Below, piece after piece: positions 27,918 through 36,783 of a DNA stretch of 64,000 nucleotides (position 1 is its first letter; each line of letters opens with the position of its first letter). The notes beneath the pieces are model-generated. The model worked only from the letters and a program-made list of their open reading frames with translations. It had not been told where the DNA came from and did not search any database. Origin of the DNA: Pseudomonas citronellolis (GTDB taxonomy: Bacteria; Pseudomonadota; Gammaproteobacteria; Pseudomonadales; Pseudomonadaceae). Made by a program: the position numbers and the translations under genes. The stretch is taken from contig NZ_FOLS01000023.1 in NCBI RefSeq assembly GCF_900112375.1, positions 62,001-126,000 on the forward strand, read 5' to 3'.

Positions 27918-28724
27918 TTAGCTCTGCACGAAGGCCGCGCTGACGCGGCCCAGGCCCTGGATTTCGGCGCTGAATACGTCGCCCGGGCGCACCGCCACCA
28001 TCGGCCCGAGGGCGCCGGTGAGCACCACGTCGCCGGCGCGCAGCGGCTCGCCCAGGCGGGCCATGGTGTCGGCCAGCCAGAGCGCGGCGTTCAGCGGGTT
28101 GTCCAGGCAGGCGGCGCCGGCGCCGACGGAGACCGGTTCGCCGCGCAGGCTCAGGCTCATGCCGCAGTTCACCAGGTCCAGCCGCTCCAGGCGCACCGGG
28201 CGGCTGCCGAGGACGAAGAGCCCGGAGGAGGCGTTGTCCGCCACGGTATCGAGCAGGCTGATGTCCCAGTTGGCGACGCGGCTGCCGACGACCTCGATGG
28301 CCGGCAGGGCGAAGGCAGTGGCGCGGATGATGTCGGCCAGGGTGTGGCGCTCGTGGCACAGGTCGTGTTCCAGGACCAGGGCGATTTCCGCCTCCACCTT
28401 GGGCTGCTGGCAGTCGCCCCAGGCGATGGGCTGGCCGTCGCCGCGGGCCATCTGGGCGAACAGGCGGCCGAAGTCCGGCTGCTCGACGCCCAGTTGGCGC
28501 TGCACGGCGCGGGAGGTCAGGCCGATCTTGTGGCCCACCGGGCGCCAGCCGGCGGCGATGTCGGCGACGTTGTTGCGTTGCTGTACGGCGTAGGCCAGGT
28601 CGAGGGCAGCGGCCCCCTGTTCGTTGGCGGCCTGCTGGACGAGGTCGCGCACCGGCGCGCACGGCTGGCCCTGTTCACGGGCCCGGCGCAGGCGTGCGGC
28701 GGCTTCGGCGATGGCTGGATGCAT
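27918..28724 (-). CDS. nbaH: 2-Oxopent-4-enoate hydratase
   Basis: 268-aa MhpD/DmpE-type hydratase adding water to 2-oxopent-4-enoate to give 4-hydroxy-2-oxovalerate. Shows [40 protein letters not shown] (Mg-binding Glu pair) and [11 protein letters not shown]. Paralogous to NbaG. Start 15 bp after nbaE. In KU-7 an extra gene nbaX separates nbaE and nbaH; it is absent here. Confidence 0.92.
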   Translation of the reverse strand: MHPAIAEAAARLRRAREQGQPCAPVRDLVQQAANEQGAAALDLAYAVQQRNNVADIAAGWRPVGHKIGLTSRAVQRQLGVEQPDFGRLFAQMARGDGQPIAWGDCQQPKVEAEIALVLEHDLCHERHTLADIIRATAFALPAIEVVGSRVANWDISLLDTVADNASSGLFVLGSRPVRLERLDLVNCGMSLSLRGEPVSVGAGAACLDNPLNAALWLADTMARLGEPLRAGDVVLTGALGPMVAVRPGDVFSAEIQGLGRVSAAFVQS

Positions 28725-28739
28725 GGGCTTCTCCTGGCC

Positions 28740-30200
28740 TCAGGGGTTGACGCAGATGGTGGTGAGTTCGGAATAGAAATCCAGCGAGTGGCGGCCGCCC
28801 TCGCGGCCCAGGCCGGACAGCCGGGCGCCGCCGAAGGGCGTGCGAAGGTCGCGCAGGAACCAGGTGTTGACCCACACCATGCCCACGTGGATGCGCCGCG
28901 AGACGCGGTGCGCGCGGCCCAGGTCGCGGGTCCACAGCGAGGCGGCCAGGCCGTAGGCGGAGTCGTTGACGCGGCGCAGCACTTCCTCGTCGCTGTCGAA
29001 GGGCGCGATGTGGCAGACCGGGCCGAAGACTTCCTCGCGCATGCAGCGGGCATCGTCGGCGAGGCCGGTCCAGATGGTCGGCTGGACGAAGGCGCCGTTG
29101 TCGCGCGCATCGCCGAACTTCGGCACGCCGCCGCCGCTGACCGCCGTGGCGCCCTCCTCGCGGGCCAGCTGGAAGTAGCCCAGCACCTTGTCGCGGTGCT
29201 TGTGGGAGATCAGCGAGCCCATGTTCACGCCGTCTTCGTCGGGGTAGCCGATCTTCAGCTGCTCGGCGCCTGCCTTGAGCGCAGCGACGAAGCGTTCGTA
29301 GATCGGCCGCTCGACGTAGACGCGCTCGGAGCACAGGCAGACCTGCCCGGAGTTGGTGAAGCTGGAGCGCAGCACGCCGGCCACGGCGGCATCGAAGTCG
29401 CAGTCGGCGAAGACCACCGCGGCGTTCTTGCCGCCCAGTTCGAAGGAGACTTCGCGCACGCCTTCGGCGGCGGCGCGCATGATGGTCGAACCGGTGCGCG
29501 ACTCGCCGGTGAAGGTGATGGCGTCGACTTCCGGGTGGCGGGTGAGGAACTCGCCGGCGGAGTTCGGCCCGAAGCCGTGGACCAGGTTGAAGGCCCCGGC
29601 GGGCACGCCCACCTCGTGCATCACCTCGGCCAGCAGGGTGGCGCTGGAGGGCGTGTCTTCCGAGGGCTTGACCACCACCGAGTTGCCGCAGGCCAGGGCC
29701 GGCGCGACCTTCCAGGTGAGCAGCAGCAGCGGCAGGTTCCACGGCGAGATGATCGCTACCACGCCATGGGGCTTGCGCACCGTGTAGCTGAACACGTCGC
29801 TGCCGTCGCCGGTGCGCATCTCGAAGAACTCGCTGCCGCCCTGGCGCACCAGGTCGGCGAAGGTACGGAAGTTCTGCACGCCACGGGCCACGTCGAGGCT
29901 GCGGGCCTGGTGCACGGGGCGGCCGGTGTCGGCCACCTCGGCAGCGACGAAGTCCTCGAAGCGCCGCTCGATGCCGTCGGCGATGCGTTCCAGCAGCTCG
30001 GCGCGCTGGGCGGCGCTGTAGCTGGCCCAGGGGCCGTTCTGCGCCTGCGCGGCGGCGCTGACCGCGGCATCGACTTCCACCTCGCCGGCCTCGCAGACCT
30101 GGCCGAGGACGCGGCCATCCACCGGGGAGACGTTGTCGAAGGTGCGGCTGCTGGCTACGAAAGCTCCGGCGATGTAGTGGCGGAGCAAGGAATGGGACAC
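28740..30200 (-). CDS. nbaE: 2-Aminomuconic-6-semialdehyde dehydrogenase
   Basis: NAD-dependent aldehyde dehydrogenase of about 486 aa oxidising 2-aminomuconic semialdehyde to 2-aminomuconate. Motifs: ISPWNLPLLLLTWKVAPALA, ITFTGESRTGSTI, catalytic Glu in FELGGKNAAVVF and catalytic Cys in NSGQVCLCSERV. I favour GTG 30200 (MSHSLLRHYIAG) because AGGAGG stands 6 nt before it; ATG 30215 would place that Shine-Dalgarno inside the gene. First gene of the nba operon. Confidence 0.93.
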   Translation of the reverse strand: MSHSLLRHYIAGAFVASSRTFDNVSPVDGRVLGQVCEAGEVEVDAAVSAAAQAQNGPWASYSAAQRAELLERIADGIERRFEDFVAAEVADTGRPVHQARSLDVARGVQNFRTFADLVRQGGSEFFEMRTGDGSDVFSYTVRKPHGVVAIISPWNLPLLLLTWKVAPALACGNSVVVKPSEDTPSSATLLAEVMHEVGVPAGAFNLVHGFGPNSAGEFLTRHPEVDAITFTGESRTGSTIMRAAAEGVREVSFELGGKNAAVVFADCDFDAAVAGVLRSSFTNSGQVCLCSERVYVERPIYERFVAALKAGAEQLKIGYPDEDGVNMGSLISHKHRDKVLGYFQLAREEGATAVSGGGVPKFGDARDNGAFVQPTIWTGLADDARCMREEVFGPVCHIAPFDSDEEVLRRVNDSAYGLAASLWTRDLGRAHRVSRRIHVGMVWVNTWFLRDLRTPFGGARLSGLGREGGRHSLDFYSELTTICVNP

Positions 30201-30219
30201 GGCGACCTCCTGCATAGGC

Positions 30220-30227
30220 TTGTTTTT
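30220..30227 (-). promoter_or_regulatory. Hfq/Crc-like motif before nbaE
   Basis: AAAAACAA on the minus strand fits AANAANAA and lies about 20 nt upstream of the preferred nbaE start. Confidence 0.45.
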
Positions 30228-30279
30228 CGCCGAGTCTAGGGAGGCCGCCTATAAGCGGATAATCAAAAAAGCGCTCTCA

Positions 30280-30300
30280 GGTATCCCTTACAGGAATACC
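30280..30300. promoter_or_regulatory. Candidate LysR-type operator upstream of nbaE
   Basis: Imperfect 21-bp palindrome GGTATCCC-TTACA-GGAATACC (7 of 8 arm positions pair), containing a T-N11-A-like core, 80 bp upstream of nbaE in the 177-bp gap before OprD copy 2. It is a natural candidate site for the LysR regulator encoded at the operon's far end; binding is inferred. Confidence 0.55.
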
Positions 30301-30377
30301 GGAAATACCCTCGGGCGCCCTCCTTCATCCGCCCCGGTAGCCGGGGCGGACAGGGGGCCAAGCGGCCCCGGAGAGGT

Positions 30378-31637
30378 TCAGAACAGCTTCCAGGTGTAGC
30401 TGAGGATCAGGCGGTTCTCGTCGATGTCGCTGCGGTAGTTGGAGCGCGCCATGACGTTGCGCACGCGCACGTTGAGCCCGGCCACCGGGCCGCTCTGCAC
30501 GGTGTAGCCGATGTCCAGGTCGCGCTCGCGGTCCTTGCCCTCGAAGCCCTGCCCGGTGTCGACGTTGTTGCCGCTGATGTAGCGCACGGTGGTGGTCAGG
30601 CCGGGCACGCCGAGGGCGACGAAGTCGTAGTCGTAGCGCACTTGCCAGGAGCGCTCGTCGGTGGAGGCGAACTCGTAGGTCGGCACCTCGTTGCCCAGCG
30701 GCGAGACGTTGGCGAACACCCGGGGGAAGGCGCTGTCGCCGAACATGCCCTGGTAGCCGAGGTAGAAGGTGTGCCCGCCATGCCTGGCCGAGAACAGCGA
30801 GTAGAAGGCGCGGTTGTCGATGTCGCCGAGCAGGTGCTTGCCGTCCTCGCTGGCATCGAAGTAGCCGAGGTTGGCGCCCAGCACCCAGTCGCCCAGCGGC
30901 TGGGCGTGCTTGAGGCCGAGGAAGCGCTGTTTGTAGATGTCTTCCAACTGGCCGTACCAGGCGCTGACGCGGGTGCGCTTGCCGTTGAAGTCGTAATCGC
31001 CGCCCGCGTAGTTGAAGGCGTCGCTCTCGGCCTGGCGCTGCGGCTGGTAGCTGAGCATGGCGAGCATCTTCTCGTCGCCGCCCTCGTTGCGCAGGTGGGT
31101 GGAGGTGAGGTGCCCGGCCTGCAGGGTCAGCCCGGGGATTTCGCTGGAGGTCAGCGAGGTGCCCTGGTAGCTGGGCGGCAGCAGGCGGATGTCGCTGAAC
31201 ACCAGCACCGGCAGGTTGGGCTGCAGCTCGCCGATTTTCAGCTCGGTCTTCGAGAACTTCATCTTGCCGGCCACGCCCAGGCGGCTGTAGTCGTCCGGCG
31301 CGCGGCCGTCGCCGCCCACCGGCAGCAGGCCGCTGTTGGTGCGGTCGGGGCTGCTGTCCAGCTTCAGGCCCAATACGCCGATGGCGTCCAGGCCGAAGCC
31401 GATGGGCCCCGGGGTGTAGCCGGAACGGAAGTCGAGGATGAAGCCCTGGGCCCACTCCTCCGCCTTGGACTGCCGGTTGGGCCCGACGATGTCGGAGAAG
31501 TCGCGGCTGAAGTAGTAGTTGCGTGCCTGCAGGGTGGCGCTGGCACCTTCGATCAGCCCTTCGGCCGCGGCCGCCGGCTGGGCGGCGGCCACGCCGATGC
31601 CCAGCGCGACGGCGGTCACGCATACGCGATTGCTCAT
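30378..31637 (-). CDS. OprD-family outer-membrane porin (copy 2, BenF-like position)
   Basis: 419-aa OprD porin with signal peptide ending AQPAAAA, N-terminal [31 protein letters not shown] and C-terminal SYTWKLF. Nearly colinear with the porin at 20103-21365 but with a different signal peptide and many substitutions in the middle. It follows benE by 199 bp in the same direction, the position of benF in P. putida, so benzoate uptake is likely; nbaE begins 177 bp downstream. Confidence 0.92.
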   Translation of the reverse strand: MSNRVCVTAVALGIGVAAAQPAAAAEGLIEGASATLQARNYYFSRDFSDIVGPNRQSKAEEWAQGFILDFRSGYTPGPIGFGLDAIGVLGLKLDSSPDRTNSGLLPVGGDGRAPDDYSRLGVAGKMKFSKTELKIGELQPNLPVLVFSDIRLLPPSYQGTSLTSSEIPGLTLQAGHLTSTHLRNEGGDEKMLAMLSYQPQRQAESDAFNYAGGDYDFNGKRTRVSAWYGQLEDIYKQRFLGLKHAQPLGDWVLGANLGYFDASEDGKHLLGDIDNRAFYSLFSARHGGHTFYLGYQGMFGDSAFPRVFANVSPLGNEVPTYEFASTDERSWQVRYDYDFVALGVPGLTTTVRYISGNNVDTGQGFEGKDRERDLDIGYTVQSGPVAGLNVRVRNVMARSNYRSDIDENRLILSYTWKLF

Positions 31638-31646
31638 GGTTTTCTC

Positions 31647-31654
31647 TTGTTCTT
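31647..31654 (-). promoter_or_regulatory. Hfq/Crc CA motif before OprD copy 2
   Basis: AAGAACAA (followed by GAGAAAA) on the minus strand, 10 nt upstream of the ATG at 31637. Confidence 0.6.
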
Positions 31655-31836
31655 ATGGTTGTGCGATCCCCTGCCGAGCGACCGGAGGGCCGCGGCTTGG
31701 CGCAGGGCGGGGAGTCATGTATCGGCGACGGGGGCCCGGGGCTGTCCGCTTCGATCAGCCGCCCTGCCCTGCTTCCGCTGCCGTGTTGCCTTGGGCGGAC
31801 GCCCCGGCCGGGCGCCCGCTTGCCGTTGCCCGATGG

Positions 31837-33036
31837 TCAGGCGCGCACGGCGCGCGCCTCGCGTTGAGGAGTGCGGCGGCGCACCAGCAGCAGGTGCGCG
31901 GCCAGGCCGAAGATCAGGCCCCAGAAGGCCGCCGACAGGCCGAGGAAGGACATGCCCGAAGCGGTGACCAGGAAGGTGATCAGCGCCGCCTCACGGTCCT
32001 CGGGCACGCCCATGGCGCCGGCCAGGGCTCCGCCGATGGCGCCGAACAGCGCAAGGCCGGCCAGCGCGGCGATCAGCTCGCGAGGGAAGGCGCTGAACAG
32101 CGACACCAGGGTCGCGCCGAACAGCCCCAGCAGCAGGTAGGCGACGCCGCCCACCACCCCGGCGACGTAGCGCCGCGCCGGATCCTCGTGGGCCTCGCGG
32201 CCGGTGCAGATGGCCGCGGTGATGGCGGCGAGGTTCAGGCCGTGGCAGCCGAAGGGCGCCAGCAGCAGGGTGCCCAGGGCGCTGCTGGCGATCAGCGGGC
32301 GCGCCGGGGTCTGGTAGCCGTCGTTGCGCAGCACGGCGATGCCCGGCACGAACTGCCCGGTGAGCGCCACCACCACCAGCGGCAGGGCGATGTTGAGCAG
32401 CGCGTGCAGGCTGAACTCAGGGGCGATCCATTGCGGCGTGGCCAGGCCGATCACCAGCGCCGAGGCGTTCAGCTCGCCGCCGCCGATGGCCATGGCGCAG
32501 CCCACCAGCAGCACCAGGGCCACCGCGTAGCGCGGCGCCAGGCGCTTGCCCAGCAGGTAGGCGACGAACATGGCCAGGACCAGCGCCGGCTTGGCCTGCA
32601 GCGAGACGAACAGCTGGGTGCCGAAGCTGAACAGGATGCCGGCGAGCATGGCCGCCGAAATGGCCGGCGGCAGCTTGCCGACCACACGGTCGAAGGCGCC
32701 GGAGATGCCCACCAGGAAGATGATCAGGCTCGACACCAGGTAGGCGCCCACCGCCTCGTTCAGGCTGATGCCCGGCAGCAGCGCCACCAGCAGCGCCGAG
32801 CCGGGCGCCGACCAGGCGATCACCAGCGGCACCTTGTAGCGCAGGCTGAGGAGGATGCCGAGCACGCCGCTGCCGATGGAGATCGCCCACACCCAGGACG
32901 ATACGGCGGCGTCGGGCAGGCCGGCGCTCTTGGCCGCCTGGAAGATGATCACCAGGGGGCCGGCGTAGGAAATCAGGGTGGCGATCAACCCGGCCACCAG
33001 GGCGGACAGCGAGAAGTCGCGGATGAGGTCTTTCAT
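31837..33036 (-). CDS. benE: Benzoate/H+ symporter BenE
   Basis: 399-aa polytopic inner-membrane protein of the benzoate:H+ symporter family, about 11-12 hydrophobic segments. Recognised by SYAGPLVIIFQAAKSAGLP, IAWSAPGSALL, FVPGIAVLRNDGYQTPARPL and APFGCHGLNLAAITAAICTG. Downstream of catA in the same direction, separated by a 293-bp repeat cluster. An AACAAGAA motif precedes the start, suggesting Crc control. Confidence 0.95.
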   Translation of the reverse strand: MKDLIRDFSLSALVAGLIATLISYAGPLVIIFQAAKSAGLPDAAVSSWVWAISIGSGVLGILLSLRYKVPLVIAWSAPGSALLVALLPGISLNEAVGAYLVSSLIIFLVGISGAFDRVVGKLPPAISAAMLAGILFSFGTQLFVSLQAKPALVLAMFVAYLLGKRLAPRYAVALVLLVGCAMAIGGGELNASALVIGLATPQWIAPEFSLHALLNIALPLVVVALTGQFVPGIAVLRNDGYQTPARPLIASSALGTLLLAPFGCHGLNLAAITAAICTGREAHEDPARRYVAGVVGGVAYLLLGLFGATLVSLFSAFPRELIAALAGLALFGAIGGALAGAMGVPEDREAALITFLVTASGMSFLGLSAAFWGLIFGLAAHLLLVRRRTPQREARAVRA

Positions 33037-33049
33037 GGCGCCTCACTTT

Positions 33050-33057
33050 TTCTTGTT
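33050..33057 (-). promoter_or_regulatory. Hfq/Crc CA motif before benE
   Basis: AACAAGAA on the minus strand, 14 nt upstream of the benE ATG. Confidence 0.6.
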
Positions 33058-33117
33058 CTGCACGCAAGGCTTCGCCGTGCCGGCAAGCCGGCTCGGGACG
33101 ATGCCTGGGGTAACCGT

Positions 33118-33317
33118 GTAGGAGCGAGCTTGCTCGCGAACCCAGCCTCGCAGCGGGGGTTGGTTCGCGAGCAAGCTCGCTCCTACACCGTTTTCTGGGT
33201 TATTCCCCTTCGGGCCAGCGCAAGCGCTGTTCGCAATGGAGCCGCGTCCCGCGTTCGCGGGAATGACGGGTTGAGAGTCGTGTTTCCCGACGTCATTCCC
33301 GCGCACGCGGGAACCCA
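33118..33317. repeat. REP pairs between catA and benE
   Basis: An inverted GTAGGAGCGAGCTTGCTCGCGAA pair (33118-33186) followed by an inverted CCCGCGTTCGCGGGAATGACG pair (33246-33317). They fill the 293-bp gap; no gene is seen. Confidence 0.8.
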
Positions 33318-33329
33318 GTGGACAGCGCC

Positions 33330-34259
33330 TCAGGCGCCCTGCACCTGCAGCGCGCGCGGGCGGTGGCTGCGCTGTTCGTCTTCGGCGCTGGCGGCCTTCT
33401 GCAGCTGGAAGCTGAATTCCAGCTCGGCGACGCGGCCGTCGATGCCGCGGACGTTGTCGGCGAACTTCACTTCGCCGACCAGGCCGTCGCGGGTGGCGTA
33501 GGCGAAGTCGTCCCACAGGTACTGGTCGCCCGACAGGTTGATCTGGGTGGTCAGGTGGCGGTAGCCGGGCGCCGAGATGAAGAAGTGGATGTGCGCCGGG
33601 CGCTGGCCGTGGCGGCCGAGCTGGTCCAGGCATTCCTGGGTCGGGCCCTGCGGGTCGCAGCCGTAGCCGCTGGGGACGATGCTGCGGGCGCGGTAGCGGC
33701 CCTCGGCGTCGGTGGTGATGCGGCGGCGCAGGTTGTACTCGGACTGGCTCTGGTCGAAGTAGGAGTAGTTGCCCTTGGTGTTGGCGTGCCACAGGTCGAC
33801 GGTGGCGCCGGCGACGGGCTTGCCGTCCAGGTCCAGCACCTGGCCTTCGAGGAACATCACGGTGGCCACGCCGTCTTCGCTGCCGTCGTCCATGCGCGCC
33901 TCGCCCTCGACGATGGGCGCGCCGGCCACGTACAGCGGGCCTTCGATGGTGCGCGGGGTGCCGCCGGTCTTGCCGATCTGCGCGTCCTTGGCGTCGTTGA
34001 GCAGGTCGATGAAGTGCTCGATGCCCAGGCCGGCCACCAGCAGGCCGGCTTCGCCGCGGCCGCCCAGGCGGTTCAGGTAGTCCACGGCGGTCCAGAATTC
34101 GTCGTCGGTGACTTCCAGGTCCTCGATGAGTTTCGCGGTGTCCTGCAGCACGCGCAGGACGATCTGCTTCAGGCGCGGGCTGCCGTTGTCGTTGCCGTAG
34201 CCGGCGGCTTCTTCGAAGAACTTCTGGATCTCGGCAGTCTGGGAAATCTTCACGGTCAT
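33330..34259 (-). CDS. catA: Catechol 1,2-dioxygenase
   Basis: Intradiol Fe(III) dioxygenase cleaving catechol to cis,cis-muconate, the meeting point of the ant and ben routes. 309 aa from ATG 34259 (MTVKISQTAEIQKFFEE), 7 nt behind GAGGTG; a GTG at 34268 would use that site itself. The iron ligands lie in GNYSYFDQ (Tyr), PSGYG (Tyr) and RPAHIHFFISAPGYRHL (two His). Last gene of catBCA. AAGAACAA lies 15 nt upstream. Confidence 0.96.
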   Translation of the reverse strand: MTVKISQTAEIQKFFEEAAGYGNDNGSPRLKQIVLRVLQDTAKLIEDLEVTDDEFWTAVDYLNRLGGRGEAGLLVAGLGIEHFIDLLNDAKDAQIGKTGGTPRTIEGPLYVAGAPIVEGEARMDDGSEDGVATVMFLEGQVLDLDGKPVAGATVDLWHANTKGNYSYFDQSQSEYNLRRRITTDAEGRYRARSIVPSGYGCDPQGPTQECLDQLGRHGQRPAHIHFFISAPGYRHLTTQINLSGDQYLWDDFAYATRDGLVGEVKFADNVRGIDGRVAELEFSFQLQKAASAEDEQRSHRPRALQVQGA

Positions 34260-34274
34260 GATATTCACCTCGTC

Positions 34275-34282
34275 TTGTTCTT
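34275..34282 (-). promoter_or_regulatory. Hfq/Crc CA motif before catA
   Basis: AAGAACAA on the minus strand, about 15 nt before the catA ATG. Confidence 0.55.
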
Positions 34283-34313
34283 ATACAAGGGTTTCGTCGT
34301 TGGGGTTCAGGGC

Positions 34314-34604
34314 TCAGCGGTCATCGGCATGGATGGAGGACGGATGGCGGCAGAGTCCGTCGACCTCGATGTCCATGTAGGGGAACAGCGGCAGTTGCAT
34401 CAGGGTGTCGTGCAGTGCCTCGACGCTGGCGACGTCGAAGACGCTGTAGTTGGCGTAGTGCCCGGCGATGCGCCACAGGTGGCGCCACTTGCCCTCGCGC
34501 TGCAGGCGCTGGGCCAGTTCCTTCTCGTCGGCCTTGAGCTGGGCGGCGCGGGCCGGGTCCATGTCGACGGGCAGTTTCACCGTCATCTTCACGTGGAACA
34601 GCAT
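34314..34604 (-). CDS. catC: Muconolactone delta-isomerase
   Basis: 96-aa small isomerase converting muconolactone to beta-ketoadipate enol-lactone. MLFHVKMTVKLPVDMDPARAAQLKADEK, the conserved GKWRHLWRIAGHYANYSVFDV and LPLFPYMDIEV are diagnostic. GAGAGGAGA Shine-Dalgarno. Between catB and catA as in P. putida. Confidence 0.97.
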   Translation of the reverse strand: MLFHVKMTVKLPVDMDPARAAQLKADEKELAQRLQREGKWRHLWRIAGHYANYSVFDVASVEALHDTLMQLPLFPYMDIEVDGLCRHPSSIHADDR

Positions 34605-34625
34605 GGGGCTTCTCCTCTCTCTAAA

Positions 34626-35759
34626 TCAGGGGCGGCGGAAGCGCTTGAGGCGCTCCTCGTCCAGGCTCAGGCCGAGGCCCGGGGCGTTGGGCACCAGCAG
34701 TTGGAAGTCGCGGTACACCGGCGGCTCGGCGACGATTTCCTCGGTCAGCAGCAGCGGGCCGAACAGTTCGGTGTGCCAGGTCAGCTGCCTGAGAGTGAGG
34801 AAGGCGTGGGCCGAGGCCAGGGTGCCGATGGCGCCTTCGAGCATGGTTCCGCCGTACAGGGCGATGCCGGCCGCCTCGGCGATCTGCGCGGTGCGCAGCA
34901 CGGCGCGCGGGCCGCCGTTCTTGGCGATTTTCAGGGCGAAGATGCTGGCGGCGCCGTCGGCGGCCAGGCTGAAGGCGTCCTCGACGCTCTCGATGGATTC
35001 GTCGGCCATGATCGGCGCCGGGCTGCGCAGGTTCAGGCGCACCTGGCCGGCGCGGTTGATCCGCGAGATGGGCTGCTCGACGAGGTCGATGCCGTTCTCG
35101 CCGAGCACCTGGCAGCCGCGGATGGCCTGGGATTCGTCCCAGTACTGGTTGACGTCCACGCGCACGCTGGCGCGCTCGCCCAGGGCGCGCTTGATCGCCA
35201 CCACGTGCTTGAGGTCCTGCTCCAGCGGGTTGGCGCCGATCTTCAGCTTGAAGATGCGGTGGCGGCGCAGGTCGAGCATGCGCTCGGCTTCCTCGATGTC
35301 GCGGGCGGTGTCGCCGCTGGCCAGCGTCCAGGCCACTTCCAGGCCGTCGCGCACGCGGCCGCCGAGCAGTTCGCTGACGGCCAGGCCCAGGCGCTTGCCC
35401 TGGGCGTCGAGCAGCGCGGTTTCCACCGCCGAGCGGGCGAAGGTGTTGCCCTTGATGGCCTTGTCCAGGCGCTGCATGGCGGCGTTGATGTTGCAGGCGT
35501 CCTGGCCGATCAGCAGCGGCGCGAAGTGCGCCTCCAGGTTGGCCTTGATGCTTTCCGGGCTTTCGTTGCCATAGGCCAGGCCACCGATGGTGGTGGCCTC
35601 GCCGAGGCCTTCGATGCCGTCGCTGCAGCGCAGGCGCAGGATCACCAGGGTCTGCTGCTGCATGGTGTGCATCGCCAGCTTGTGCGGGCGGATGGTCGGC
35701 AGGTCGACGATGATCGCTTCGAGGCGTTCGATCAGGGCTTGGGTCATCTCGGGTTCCAT
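34626..35759 (-). CDS. catB: Muconate cycloisomerase
   Basis: 377-aa enolase-superfamily enzyme forming muconolactone from cis,cis-muconate with Mn(II). The FKLKIGAN motif holds the catalytic Lys pair (K171, K173), with metal ligands in RVDVNQYWD, DLVEQPI and IMADESIES, and the general acid/base Lys in FALKIAKNGG. Divergent from catR; the ATG at 35747 (MTQALIERLEAI) is an alternative start. Confidence 0.97.
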   Translation of the reverse strand: MEPEMTQALIERLEAIIVDLPTIRPHKLAMHTMQQQTLVILRLRCSDGIEGLGEATTIGGLAYGNESPESIKANLEAHFAPLLIGQDACNINAAMQRLDKAIKGNTFARSAVETALLDAQGKRLGLAVSELLGGRVRDGLEVAWTLASGDTARDIEEAERMLDLRRHRIFKLKIGANPLEQDLKHVVAIKRALGERASVRVDVNQYWDESQAIRGCQVLGENGIDLVEQPISRINRAGQVRLNLRSPAPIMADESIESVEDAFSLAADGAASIFALKIAKNGGPRAVLRTAQIAEAAGIALYGGTMLEGAIGTLASAHAFLTLRQLTWHTELFGPLLLTEEIVAEPPVYRDFQLLVPNAPGLGLSLDEERLKRFRRP

Positions 35760-35804
35760 ATCACGCTAGGCTGCTTGTCGAGGCCCGGCCGTCTGGTGCG
35801 GCCG

Positions 35805-35819
35805 ATACCTTCCAGGTCT
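35805..35819. promoter_or_regulatory. Secondary CatR-like half-dyad
   Basis: ATACC-TTCCA-GGTCT, an imperfect copy of the perfect dyad at 35886-35900, lies about 46 bp upstream of catB. By analogy with catBC control it could be the activation site used with muconate. Confidence 0.5.
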
Positions 35820-35885
35820 TTTGTTGCACACCGAAGGATTGCGCCAGCGGTGGCGAGCAGTCCAATATCATTGCCCTCTCGTTCC

Positions 35886-35900
35886 ATACCCTGGAGGTAT
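35886..35900. promoter_or_regulatory. CatR operator overlapping the catR ribosome-binding site
   Basis: Perfect inverted repeat ATACC-CTGGA-GGTAT ending 1 bp before the catR ATG; the CTGGAGG within it also serves as the catR Shine-Dalgarno. It resembles the recognised CatR repression-binding site of P. putida, so autoregulation is likely. Confidence 0.72.
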
Positions 35901-35901
35901 C

Positions 35902-36774
35902 ATGGAGCTTCGACACCTGCGGTACTTCCAGGCGGTCGCCGAAACCCTCAACTTCACCCGCGCCGCCGAGCGCCTGCACATCGCCCAGCCGCCGCTGAGC
36001 CGGCAGATCCAGCAGCTGGAGGAGCTGCTCGGCGTCGAGCTGCTGGAGCGCGGCCGGCCGCTGCGCCTGACCGAGGCCGGGCGCTTCTTCTACGAGCAGA
36101 GCGGCACCCTGCTGGAGCAGTTGCAGAACATCTGCGACAACACCCGGCGCATCGGCCTGGGCCAGCGCCAGTGGCTGGGCATCGGCTTCGCGCCTTCGAC
36201 GCTCTACGCGGTGCTGCCGGAGCTGATCCGCGAGCTGCGCGGCGACACCGAGCTGGAGCTGGGCCTGCAGGAGATGACCACCCTGCAGCAGGTCGAGGCG
36301 CTGAAGAGCGGGCGCATCGACATCGGCTTCGGGCGCATGCGCTTCGACGACCCGGCCATCCACCAGCAGGTGCTGCGCGAGGACCCGCTGGTGGCGGTGC
36401 TGCCCACCGGGCACCCGCTGCTGGGCGCGCCGGTGAGCCTGCAGCGGCTGTCCCGCGAGCCCTTCGTGCTGTACCCGGCCAACCCGCGACCGAGCTATGC
36501 CGACCACGTGCTGGCTCTGTTCGCCAACCACGGCCTGGGCATCCGCGTGGCGCAGTGGGCCAACGAGCTGCAGACCGCCATCGGCCTGGTCGCCGCCGGC
36601 CTGGGCGTGGCCCTGGTACCGGCCTCGGTGCAGCAGCAGCACCGCCCGGACATCGGCTACGTCGCCGTGCTGGAGCCCGAGGCGGTGTCGCCGATCGTCC
36701 TCAGCCGCCGCGCCGGCGACGTCAGCGCCATGGTGCAGCGCTGCCTGGCGCTGATCGAGCAGGTCAACCGCTGA
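35902..36774 (+). CDS. catR: LysR-family activator of the catechol operon
   Basis: 290-aa LysR regulator divergent from catBCA and expected to use cis,cis-muconate as co-inducer. N-terminal helix-turn-helix MELRHLRYFQAVAETLNFTRAAERLHIAQPPLSRQIQQLE is typical of CatR/BenM. The start at ATG 35902 follows CTGGAGGTATC; in-frame codons upstream to 35821 lie in the operator region and are not used. The 3' end is only 9 bp from the convergent porin gene. Confidence 0.94.
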   Translation: MELRHLRYFQAVAETLNFTRAAERLHIAQPPLSRQIQQLEELLGVELLERGRPLRLTEAGRFFYEQSGTLLEQLQNICDNTRRIGLGQRQWLGIGFAPSTLYAVLPELIRELRGDTELELGLQEMTTLQQVEALKSGRIDIGFGRMRFDDPAIHQQVLREDPLVAVLPTGHPLLGAPVSLQRLSREPFVLYPANPRPSYADHVLALFANHGLGIRVAQWANELQTAIGLVAAGLGVALVPASVQQQHRPDIGYVAVLEPEAVSPIVLSRRAGDVSAMVQRCLALIEQVNR

Positions 36775-36783
36775 GCGGGCCAC

